From an uncultured Litoreibacter sp. (GTDB taxonomy: Bacteria; Pseudomonadota; Alphaproteobacteria; Rhodobacterales; Rhodobacteraceae), in the NCBI GenBank assembly GCA_937928335.1, contig CALFWN010000364.1, positions 1-14,301 of the forward strand: 14,301 nucleotides of DNA, given 5' to 3'. Shown one piece after another: positions 6,775 to 13,641 of this stretch; position 1 is the first letter of the stretch; the number at the start of each line of letters is the position of its first letter. Below the pieces are notes generated by a model that saw only the letters and a program-made list of their open reading frames with translations, was not told where the DNA came from and did not search any database. The position numbers and the translations under genes were made by a program.

Positions 6775-8442
6775 ATGACAACGAAAACGCTGACCGGAGC
6801 GCCAGTGCACTCCGCCGCAGAAATGTATGCTCAGGAATATAAGGCGGGCCATATGGACCGCCGCGAATTTATGTCCCGCGCGACCATGCTGGGCGTCACC
6901 TCCGCCGGTGCCTATGCGCTGATCGGTGGCACCAGGCCCGCAATGGCAGACGGCCACGCCCAGCAGGGCGGCACCGTGCGCATGGAAATGGAAGTCCGCG
7001 CGCTGAAAGACCCGCGCACCTATGACTGGACCCAGATGGCCACGGTCACCGCGGGCTGGCTGGAATATCTGGTCGAGTATAATTCCGACGGCTCGTTCGA
7101 GCCGATGTTGCTGGAATCCTGGGAAGTCAACGAGGATGCCACCAAATACACGCTGAACGTGCGTCAGGGCGTCAAATGGAATGACGGCTCCGACTTCACC
7201 GCCGAGGATGTTGCGCGCAATATCGAAGGCTGGTGCGAGAAGGACGTGGAAGGCAACTCGATGGCTGGCCGTTTCGCCGTGCTGATCGGCGAAGACAACA
7301 AGGCGCTGCCCGGCGCGGTCGAGGTCACAGGCCCGCATACCGTCGTGCTGAACCTGCCTGCCCCCGACATCACGCTGGTCGCAGGCATGGCCGACTACCC
7401 TGCCGCCATCCTGCCCGCGGGCTTCAACGGCGACGACATGCTGAGCAACCAGCTCGGCACCGGCCCCTATCTCAACGAAAGCCATGAGGTCGGCGTCAAA
7501 TCCGTTCTGGTCCGCAACGAGGGCCATGACTGGTGGGGCTATGCCGCTGGCAAAGGCGCGTTCCTGGACCGCATCGAGTTCATCGACTACGGCACCGACC
7601 CGGCCGCCCATCTGGCCGCCTATGAGGCCGACGAGATCGACATGAACTGGGAAAGCCAGGGCGAGTTTATCGAAGTGATGACCAGCCTCGGGCTTTCGCA
7701 TTCCGAAGTCACCTCCGGTGCCACTTTGGTCATCCGGCCAAACCAGCTGGCCGAAGTGGATGGCAAGCGCCCCTATGAGGACAAGCGCGTCCGTCAGGCG
7801 CTGGCAATGGCCTGCGACAACGCAGTGCTGCTCGAGCTGGGTCTGGCCGGGATCGGCGAGACTGCCGATAACTGCCATGTGGGCCCGGTTCACCCCGAGC
7901 ATAATGCAGATGTCACCCGTATCCCTTACGATCCCGCTGGCGCCAAGGCGCTGATGGAAGAGGCAGGCATGGGCGATTATGAGCATGAGCTGATCTCCAT
8001 CGATGGCGGCTACCGCATGGACACGACCGACGCCGTGGCAGCCCAGCTGCGCGACGCGGGCATCAACGTCAAGCGGACCATCATGCCGGGCTCGACCTTC
8101 TGGAATGACTGGTCGAAATACCCGTTCTCCTCGACCAACTGGAACCACCGCCCGCTGGGCACGCAGGTTCTGTCGCTGGCCTACCGTTCCGGCGAGGCGT
8201 GGAACGAGTTTGGCTGGGAAAATGCCGAGTTCGACGCATTGCTGGCAGAGGCCAACTCCATCGCGGATGTGGAAGCACGCCGCGAGGTGATGGGCAAGCT
8301 GCAGGGCATGGTCATCGACGAAGGCGTCACGATCCAGCCTTACTGGCGCAAGATCTCGCGTCACCACAAGGACAACCTGATCGGCGTCGATATGCACATC
8401 GCGTATCTGCCGCAAATCTATAAATGGGCCTTCAAAGCCTAA
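6775..8442 (+). CDS. ABC transporter solute-binding protein, family 5 (Opp/Dpp type), Tat-exported
   Basis: This 555-residue periplasmic binding protein captures substrate for the importer encoded downstream. The N-terminus has a twin-arginine signal: DRREFM at residues 28-33, a hydrophobic core at about 38-52 and a likely cleavage after A-M-A (58). Export would therefore be by Tat, in a folded state. The mature part has family-5 features: [22 protein letters not shown] in the N-terminal lobe, LGTGPYL near the hinge, and the downstream [14 protein letters not shown] segment. The C-terminus ends with [14 protein letters not shown]. The family binds di/oligopeptides, nickel, heme, opines and some oligosaccharides (AgpA-like proteins), so the ligand is open. 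A terminator-like hairpin follows the stop codon, which suggests higher expression than the permease genes. Confidence 0.93.
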   Translation: MTTKTLTGAPVHSAAEMYAQEYKAGHMDRREFMSRATMLGVTSAGAYALIGGTRPAMADGHAQQGGTVRMEMEVRALKDPRTYDWTQMATVTAGWLEYLVEYNSDGSFEPMLLESWEVNEDATKYTLNVRQGVKWNDGSDFTAEDVARNIEGWCEKDVEGNSMAGRFAVLIGEDNKALPGAVEVTGPHTVVLNLPAPDITLVAGMADYPAAILPAGFNGDDMLSNQLGTGPYLNESHEVGVKSVLVRNEGHDWWGYAAGKGAFLDRIEFIDYGTDPAAHLAAYEADEIDMNWESQGEFIEVMTSLGLSHSEVTSGATLVIRPNQLAEVDGKRPYEDKRVRQALAMACDNAVLLELGLAGIGETADNCHVGPVHPEHNADVTRIPYDPAGAKALMEEAGMGDYEHELISIDGGYRMDTTDAVAAQLRDAGINVKRTIMPGSTFWNDWSKYPFSSTNWNHRPLGTQVLSLAYRSGEAWNEFGWENAEFDALLAEANSIADVEARREVMGKLQGMVIDEGVTIQPYWRKISRHHKDNLIGVDMHIAYLPQIYKWAFKA

Positions 8443-8458
8443 GTTGTAGACATGAAAC

Positions 8459-8490
8459 GGGGCCGCCTCTGCACTGAGGCGGCCCTTTTC
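8459..8490 (+). terminator. Terminator/attenuator between binding-protein and permease genes
   Basis: GGGCCGCCTC (8460-8469), the loop TGCACT and GAGGCGGCCC (8476-8485) form a perfect 10-bp stem followed by TTTTC. It lies 17 bp after the stop codon of the solute-binding protein gene and 83 bp before the first permease gene. In binding-protein-dependent operons, hairpins at this place commonly lower downstream transcription and protect the upstream mRNA. No separate promoter is evident after it. Confidence 0.88.
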
Positions 8491-8572
8491 AGCTTCCCCG
8501 CCAGGCCGCATGAAGGCCCTCGCCAAAATGGGTCAGGCCGGTTCGGGGCAACCGCACTAACAGGGAATTCCC

Positions 8573-9658
8573 ATGGGACTGTTTCTCCTCCGGCGTGTCG
8601 GGGTGATGCTGCTGACGGCTTTGTGCCTGACCTTCATCGTCTACTTCATGACGACCCTCTACCCGAACCTCGAAAAGCTGGCCAAAACCCAAGGCAATTT
8701 CCGCATGTCGGACGAGGCCGTGGCCAGCTATCTGGATCGCGAGGGCTATCTGGAGCCGGTCGTCAAGGGTTACGGCCAATGGCTGGGCGTGCTGCCGGGC
8801 CACACATTTACCGACGAGGATGGCACCGTCACGGGCCGCTGTATCGCGCCGGGCGCGGAGGCTGCCAGCGCGCCAAGCTATTGTGGCGTGCTGCAAGGCG
8901 ACTGGGGCTGGTCGGTGACCTTCAAGGATGACGCAGGCGGCATCATCGCCAAACGGCTGGGCCTCACGGCCTGGCTGACGCTCGCGGCCTTCGCGGTGAT
9001 GATCCCCGTCGCCCTCATCATCGGCATTCTGGCCGGTATGCGGGAGGGCTCGCGCATGGACCGGTCGCTGTCGACCTTTGCCATCGCCTCATCCGCCACG
9101 CCCGAATATGTGTCAGGTGTGATCTTCATCGCGGTCTTCGCCGCCTCCGCCTCGCCGCTCAACGCTTTTCTGGCCGATATGGGCTGGATATCGGGGCGCA
9201 CCTTGCTGAAAGGCTCCGCCACCTCGGCGATGGAGGATATCACCTGGGCCAACTTCACGCTTCCCGTGGCCACCATCGCGCTTTACGGCGTGGGCTATAT
9301 CGCCCGGATGACGCGGGCCTCGATGGCCGAGGTGATGACCGCGCAATATATCCGCACCGCCCGGCTGAAGGGCGTCAGCTTCGGCAAGGTGGTGATGAAA
9401 CACGCGCTGCGCAATGCGCTGATCGCGCCGTTCACGGTGATCATGCTGCAATTCCCGTATCTGCTGACCGGCGTGGTCATCACCGAGACGCTTTTCAACT
9501 ACAAGGGTTTCGGCTGGCTGCTGGTGGAGGCCGCCTCCAATAATGACATTCAGCTGCTTCTGGGCTGCTCGGTTGTCGCCGTCTTTGTGGTGCTCGTCAC
9601 GCAGCTGATCTCTGATATCGGCTACGTGTTCCTGAACCCACGTATCCGAATTTCGTAA
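8573..9658 (+). CDS. ABC transporter permease, DppB/OppB-like
   Basis: This 361-residue inner-membrane subunit is somewhat longer than typical DppB proteins (about 310-340). The first helix is at about 8-28. A periplasmic loop of roughly 90 residues then follows, with two cysteines (C90, C104) that could form a disulfide. Five further helices lie at about 131-155, 177-195, 226-246, 280-302 and 328-350. The cytoplasmic coupling (EAA) loop at about 253-282 reads AEVMTAQYIRTARLKGVS and then HALRNA, and should dock on the ATPase. AGGGA 6 bases before ATG 8573 supports the start. The next permease begins 14 bp after its stop, so the two are cotranscribed. Confidence 0.93.
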   Translation: MGLFLLRRVGVMLLTALCLTFIVYFMTTLYPNLEKLAKTQGNFRMSDEAVASYLDREGYLEPVVKGYGQWLGVLPGHTFTDEDGTVTGRCIAPGAEAASAPSYCGVLQGDWGWSVTFKDDAGGIIAKRLGLTAWLTLAAFAVMIPVALIIGILAGMREGSRMDRSLSTFAIASSATPEYVSGVIFIAVFAASASPLNAFLADMGWISGRTLLKGSATSAMEDITWANFTLPVATIALYGVGYIARMTRASMAEVMTAQYIRTARLKGVSFGKVVMKHALRNALIAPFTVIMLQFPYLLTGVVITETLFNYKGFGWLLVEAASNNDIQLLLGCSVVAVFVVLVTQLISDIGYVFLNPRIRIS

Positions 9659-9672
9659 GGGAGGGCTGATCA

Positions 9673-11280
9673 ATGGACCCGTTAACCTGGACAGGCAGCC
9701 TCGGCACCGCGCTGAACCCTTTGTTTCTTGCGGCCTCCGCCATCTTCATCGCCTCCACGCTGGCCTATGTGGTGGCCAGTTTCGTAAGCCCCGTGCCGCA
9801 GGTGCGCGCCATCAACGAGACCACGGCCATTGCCGGCAACGGCACCACGGCCATTCTGGGCCGCATCTCCCTTGTCAGCCTGCTGGTGATCGTGATCTTC
9901 GCCATCATCTATGTGATGGGCGGCATCGTCTCGCCCTACGGGGCGGCAGGCATTGTCGGCGAGATCGGGGAACGGTTCCTGCCCGTCTGGATCGCCCTCA
10001 TCATCACCTTCGCGCTGTCGATCACCTTCAAGCGCAAGCTTGGCCTGTACGGCAAGCTCTTTGACAGCCCCATCGGCATGGTGGGTTTCGGGCTGACCAG
10101 CTTCTGGGTCTTTACTGCGATCTTCGCAGGCGCGTTTGACATGATCATCACCCATGAGGCGCTGGTCCAGGAATCCGGCATGAAGAACAAGGTCCCCGGC
10201 ACCCCCCTGCGCGGCGCGGCGGAGGGCGAGTTCCCGCATTACCTGCTGGGCGGCGACACGCTGGCGCGCGATGTGTTTTCCCGCATGGTGTCGGGCTCGA
10301 TCACGGTGCTGCTAATTGCCCCCGCCGCGACGGCCTTCGCCTTCATGGTCGGCATCACGCTGGGCCTGCCTGCTGGCTATTATAGTGGACCCGCTCTCAC
10401 TTGGCGGGGAATGGCGTCAGTCGTCTTCGCTCTTGTCCATATCTGTTTGAGCATTCTTCTGTTTCTCATGCATGACTTTTTGACGGCTGCAGCCTTGTCT
10501 GTGATCGGATGGCTTCTTTTGCTGTTAATGCATTACGTTTCGCTGGACACGGTTTTGTCCTTTATCGCCAATCTGGTTCTGGCCTTCCCGGTGATCTTGC
10601 TGTTCTTCCTTCTGGTGACGCCGGAAATTCGCAGCTACGAAATGTTCAGCGTCTTCGGCAAAGGCATCACCTTCCCCCGCGCAATGGCGGCGGTGCTGTT
10701 TCTCTTCCCCGTCATCTTCCTGCTGGTCCTGTGGCAGTCGCGCTATTTCACGCAGCCCGCCAAACGCAACCTGTTTGTGGGCCTCACCGTGCTGATCGGC
10801 GGCTGGCTCTATCTGGGGCTGGCATGGGACGCCGACCCGATGGGCCGGATCTCTATGGATGCGGGCGTGCTGATCGTCTTCGTCTCCGTGGTTTTCGTGA
10901 ACGCGCCGACGGTGTTTCGGATCGTGCGCGGCCTCGTGCTCGACATCAAGACCCGCGACTACGTGGCCGCGGGCCAGACCCGTGGCGAGGGCCCGTGGTA
11001 TATCATGCTGTGGGAAATCCTGCCCAATGCGCGCGGGCCACTGATTGTCGATTTCTGCCTGCGCATCGGCTACACCACCATCCTGCTGGGGACGCTGGGC
11101 TTCTTCGGCCTCGGCCTCAGCCCCGAAAGCCCGGACTGGGGCACCACGATCAATCAGGGCCGCCGCCTGCTGAGCGTCTACCCCCACCCGGCCATCGCAC
11201 CTGCCCTGTCGCTGATGAGCCTGGTGCTGGGTCTGAACCTACTGGCCGACGGGCTGCGCGAAGAAAGCCTGAGGGACTGA
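9673..11280 (+). CDS. ABC transporter permease, DppC-like, with extra membrane segments
   Basis: At 535 residues this is far longer than normal DppC (about 280-300). The N-terminal 190 residues add several helices (about 14-38, 65-83, 103-118 and 135-155). The DppC core begins with GGDTLARDVFSRMVSGS (193-209) and continues through GITLGLPAGYYSG (227-239). An extra hydrophobic hairpin interrupts it at 240-290. The core resumes at LDTVLSFIANLVLAFP (291-306), and a further two-helix insertion lies at about 318-395. The EAA loop is intact at about 428-459 (TRDYVAAGQTRGEGPW and then EILPNARGPLI). The C-terminus has LGFFGLGLSPESPDWG, typical of the family. GGAGG lies 8 bases before ATG 9673. The frame is unbroken, so the protein is probably made, but whether the 240-290 segment is tolerated is uncertain. 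Confidence 0.9.
   Translation: MDPLTWTGSLGTALNPLFLAASAIFIASTLAYVVASFVSPVPQVRAINETTAIAGNGTTAILGRISLVSLLVIVIFAIIYVMGGIVSPYGAAGIVGEIGERFLPVWIALIITFALSITFKRKLGLYGKLFDSPIGMVGFGLTSFWVFTAIFAGAFDMIITHEALVQESGMKNKVPGTPLRGAAEGEFPHYLLGGDTLARDVFSRMVSGSITVLLIAPAATAFAFMVGITLGLPAGYYSGPALTWRGMASVVFALVHICLSILLFLMHDFLTAAALSVIGWLLLLLMHYVSLDTVLSFIANLVLAFPVILLFFLLVTPEIRSYEMFSVFGKGITFPRAMAAVLFLFPVIFLLVLWQSRYFTQPAKRNLFVGLTVLIGGWLYLGLAWDADPMGRISMDAGVLIVFVSVVFVNAPTVFRIVRGLVLDIKTRDYVAAGQTRGEGPWYIMLWEILPNARGPLIVDFCLRIGYTTILLGTLGFFGLGLSPESPDWGTTINQGRRLLSVYPHPAIAPALSLMSLVLGLNLLADGLREESLRD
10390..10542 (+). other. In-frame low-GC segment of about 51 codons inside the DppC-like permease gene
   Basis: Residues 240-290 lie between GYYSG and LDTVLSF, which are adjacent in ordinary DppC proteins (consensus GYYGGW.DT). 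By hand count 75 of 153 bases are G/C (49%), and 42 of 100 in 10441-10540. The flanks are clearly richer. The segment uses codons rare nearby (TTA, repeated CTT and TTG, GGA, TCA). It encodes two hydrophobic stretches (about 247-266 and 270-288), so downstream topology is kept. The 5-mer TGGAC occurs near both edges (10386-10390 and 10544-10548), but out of frame phase. Exact borders are approximate. Confidence 0.6.
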
Positions 11281-11307
11281 TGGTCGATTTTTCCCAAAAA
11301 TCGACCA
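11281..11307. repeat. Perfect 12-bp-arm palindrome directly after the permease stop codon
   Basis: TGGTCGATTTTT (11281-11292), the spacer CCC and AAAAATCGACCA (11296-11307) form a perfect inverted repeat that begins immediately after the TGA of the DppC-like gene. The U-run lies inside the stem and no T-tract follows, so it is not a classical terminator on either strand. It could act as an mRNA 3' stabiliser, a processing site or a copy of a dispersed palindromic element. Confidence 0.75.
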
Positions 11308-11321
11308 AGTGCGGTGTAGCG

Positions 11322-11338
11322 AAAAAGCGCAGCTTTTT
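11322..11338. repeat. A/T-rich dyad AAAAAGC-N3-GCTTTTT
   Basis: The 7-bp arms are perfect and the spacer is GCA. This is a second hairpin 14 bp after the larger palindrome, in the same 196-bp gap. On the plus strand its right arm ends in TTTTTGG, so it could give weak termination. Confidence 0.5.
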
Positions 11339-11364
11339 GGCGGGCCGGCACCCGGTTCTATTTA
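11337..11364 (+). promoter_or_regulatory. Weak candidate promoter for the fused ATPase gene
   Basis: TTGGCG (11337-11342) and TATTTA (11359-11364) are 16 bp apart, with 4 and 3 consensus matches. The wide gap and the hairpins before the ATPase gene make an internal promoter plausible, but the match is weak. Confidence 0.25.
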
Positions 11365-11414
11365 AGAATTGGGACACCAAGGTTAACACCGCGTCAGCAC
11401 ACCCTGTCACGACG

Positions 11415-11447
11415 CAATGTGTACGGAATGTGTACGCATTGTGTACG
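11415..11447 (+). repeat. Three tandem 11-bp repeats with core TGTGTACG
   Basis: CAATGTGTACG (11415-11425), GAATGTGTACG (11426-11436) and CATTGTGTACG (11437-11447) are directly adjacent and share 8 or more bases each. The 11-bp period places each copy on nearly the same face of the helix. The array ends 29 bp before the ATPase start codon. It may be a cooperative protein-binding site. It is also open in the ATPase frame from an ATG at 11417, but coding use is unlikely. Confidence 0.7.
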
Positions 11448-11464
11448 CCGCAAATGACGCTGAG

Positions 11465-11469
11465 AGGAG
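11465..11469 (+). promoter_or_regulatory. Ribosome binding site that sets the start of the fused ATPase
   Basis: AGGAG within AGAGGAGAAGG lies 7 bases before ATG 11477. The alternative in-frame ATG at 11417 would add 20 residues translated from the tandem repeats and lacks such a site. Confidence 0.8.
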
Positions 11470-11476
11470 AAGGTTA

Positions 11477-13564
11477 ATGGCTGTAGACGAGACCTATGAC
11501 GGCCCCATTCTGGAGATCGACAAGCTCTCCATCTCCTTCTTCACAAGGCTGCGCGAAATCCCCGCGGTGATGGATTTTTCCTGCACCGTCATGCCCGGTG
11601 AGGCGATGGGTCTGGTGGGCGAATCCGGGTGTGGCAAGTCTACCGTGGCCCTGGGGGTGATGCAGGATCTGGGTGTCAACGGGCGCGTCGTCGGCGGCTC
11701 CATCAAATTCAAGGGCCGCGACCTTGGCGAGATGAGCCGCGAAGAGCTGCGCGATATCCGTGGCAGCCAGATTGCCATGATTTATCAAGAGCCTATGGCC
11801 TCGCTCAACCCCGCCATGCGGATCGGAAAACAGCTGATGGAAGTGCCGATGATCCATGAGGGCGTCTCGGAAAAAGAGGCTTATGCCCGCGCTTTGGAGG
11901 TCGTCACAGACGTCAAGCTGCCCGACCCCGAACGTATGCTGCGCTCCTTCCCGCACCAGCTGTCCGGCGGCCAGCAACAGCGCATCGTTATCGCTATGGC
12001 CTTGATGTCAAAACCCTCGCTTTTGATCCTGGACGAGCCCACCACAGCGCTTGATGTCACCGTCGAGGCCGCTGTGGTCGAACTGGTCAAGGATCTTGGC
12101 AAGAAATACGGCACCTCCATGCTGTTCATCTCCCATAATCTGGGACTGGTGCTGGAAACCTGCGACCGTCTGTGCGTGATGTATTCCGGCGAAACCGTTG
12201 AAACTGGTAAGATTTCCGACGTGTTCGACGAGATGCAGCACCCCTATACGCAAGCCCTGTTCCGCTCCATCCCGCTGCCCGGCGCCGACAAGAACGCGCG
12301 GCCGCTGGTGGCCATTCCGGGCAACTTCCCCCTGCCCCATGAGCGCCCTCAGGGCTGCAATTTCGGGCCGCGATGCGACTATTTCGAACCCGGCCTGTGC
12401 GACCAGTCCCAGATCGACATGTACCCGGTTCTCAGCGGCGACCGGCACGAAACCCGCTGCCTGAAATTCCAAGAAATCGACTGGAACGCCCCGATCACCA
12501 AGGGCGCCCAAACCGAAAAACCCGCCCCCGGCGACGTGGTGCTGCGGATGGACAACCTCAAGAAATATTACGAGGTCGCGGCCAATGCGCTGTTTGGCGG
12601 CGGCAACAGGAAAGTCGTCAAAGCCAATGAAACACTGAGCTTCGAGGCCCGTGAAAGCGAAACGCTGGCCATTGTGGGCGAATCCGGTTGCGGCAAATCC
12701 ACCTTCGCCAAAGTTCTCATGGGGCTGGAAACGGCAACAGATGGTAAAATCCTGCTAAACAACTCCGAAATTCAGGACACCCCGATTGAGGAACGCGACA
12801 CCAAGACCATCTCCAACGTACAAATGGTGTTCCAGAACCCGTTTGATACGCTGAACCCGTCGATGACCGTCGGGCGTCAAATCATCCGCGCGCTGGAAAT
12901 TTTCGGGGTGGGCGACACGGAAAAAGCCCGCGAGGAGCGGATGCTGGAGCTGCTTGATCTGGTCAAATTGCCGCGCGAATTTGCGGGCCGGATGCCGCGC
13001 CAGCTGTCAGGCGGGCAAAAACAACGCGTGGGCATCGCCCGCGCCTTTGCCGGTGACGCCAAGATTGTGGTGGCAGATGAGCCCGTCTCCGCTCTCGATG
13101 TCTCCGTTCAGGCGGCCGTCACTGACCTCTTGATGGAGATCCAGCGCGAGAATAAAACCACGCTTCTGTTCATCTCCCATGACTTGAGCATCGTGCGCTA
13201 TCTGTCTGATCGCGTTATGGTAATGTATCTTGGCCATGTGGTCGAAATGGGCACGACCGATCAGGTCTTTCAGCCGCCCTACCACCCCTATACCGAGGCG
13301 CTGCTTTCCGCTGTGCCCATCGCCGATACCAGCATCGAGAAGCAACATATCGTGCTTGAGGGCGATATCCCCTCCGCGATGAACCCGCCCTCCGGCTGCC
13401 CGTTCCAGACCCGCTGCCGCTGGAAAGATCAGGTCCCGGGCGGTCTGTGCGACAAAGAGGTGCCGCCCGTGCGCCATCTGGCTGAGGGCCATCAGGTCAA
13501 GTGCCATCTCGCAGACGATATCCTTGCCCGCATGGAGCCGGTCATCAAGATCGCCGCAGAGTAA
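11477..13564 (+). CDS. Fused double ABC transporter ATPase (DppD-DppF type)
   Basis: This 695-residue cytoplasmic protein carries both nucleotide-binding domains of an Opp/Dpp-type importer. The first half has Walker A GESGCGKST (48-56), a Q-loop Gln at 104, signature LSGGQ (162-166), Walker B LLILDE (182-187) and the switch His in FISHN. The second half has Walker A GESGCGKST (401-409), signature LSGGQ (510-514), Walker B IVVADE (530-535) and FISHD. Each half ends in the oligopeptide-transporter C-terminal region with spaced cysteines (GCNFGPRC, and GCPFQTRC with a following GLC). In characterised relatives such cysteines can hold an iron-sulfur cluster; here that is inference. All catalytic residues are present in both halves. 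It is separated from the DppC-like gene by 196 bp of repeats and hairpins, unlike the tight spacing of the two permeases. It is the only ATPase in the locus. Confidence 0.95.
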   Translation: MAVDETYDGPILEIDKLSISFFTRLREIPAVMDFSCTVMPGEAMGLVGESGCGKSTVALGVMQDLGVNGRVVGGSIKFKGRDLGEMSREELRDIRGSQIAMIYQEPMASLNPAMRIGKQLMEVPMIHEGVSEKEAYARALEVVTDVKLPDPERMLRSFPHQLSGGQQQRIVIAMALMSKPSLLILDEPTTALDVTVEAAVVELVKDLGKKYGTSMLFISHNLGLVLETCDRLCVMYSGETVETGKISDVFDEMQHPYTQALFRSIPLPGADKNARPLVAIPGNFPLPHERPQGCNFGPRCDYFEPGLCDQSQIDMYPVLSGDRHETRCLKFQEIDWNAPITKGAQTEKPAPGDVVLRMDNLKKYYEVAANALFGGGNRKVVKANETLSFEARESETLAIVGESGCGKSTFAKVLMGLETATDGKILLNNSEIQDTPIEERDTKTISNVQMVFQNPFDTLNPSMTVGRQIIRALEIFGVGDTEKAREERMLELLDLVKLPREFAGRMPRQLSGGQKQRVGIARAFAGDAKIVVADEPVSALDVSVQAAVTDLLMEIQRENKTTLLFISHDLSIVRYLSDRVMVMYLGHVVEMGTTDQVFQPPYHPYTEALLSAVPIADTSIEKQHIVLEGDIPSAMNPPSGCPFQTRCRWKDQVPGGLCDKEVPPVRHLAEGHQVKCHLADDILARMEPVIKIAAE

Positions 13565-13641
13565 CGCAATATTAAGGTTAACGCGCACGCCCTCAAGCGC
13601 ACCAATTTCAGCTTCGTTTTGGTAAAAATACTCAAAGCCCG
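13565..13641. other. Short convergent gap between the ATPase and carboxypeptidase genes
   Basis: These 77 bp separate converging genes. No GC stem with a T-run is visible on either strand. The stretch contains AAGGTTAAC (13574-13582), also found in front of the ATPase gene (11379-11387). It also contains GTTTTGGTAAAAATACTC (13616-13633), which resembles a motif I recall as frequent in intergenic DNA of Roseobacter-group genomes. Confidence 0.4.

Noticed and set aside
6751..8526. Minus-strand open frame of 591 codons opposite the solute-binding protein gene
   Set aside because: The sense strand encodes a clear Tat-signal family-5 binding protein with a good ribosome site. The antisense frame runs through the downstream terminator hairpin and has no domain.
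10390..10542. Treating the low-GC permease segment as a known insertion sequence
   Set aside because: It is only about 153 bp, has no convincing terminal inverted repeats and no transposase, and the border repeat does not fit the frame.
11417..11476. Extended N-terminus for the fused ATPase (begins MCTECV)
   Set aside because: These codons are the tandem DNA repeats. The AGGAG before 11477 is much stronger and the ABC domain match begins after it.
10509..11477. Second plus-strand open frame (322 codons) overlapping the end of the DppC-like gene
   Set aside because: It is out of frame with the conserved EAA loop and C-terminal permease motifs, and its composition is Arg/Ala/Gly-rich. It is a shadow frame.
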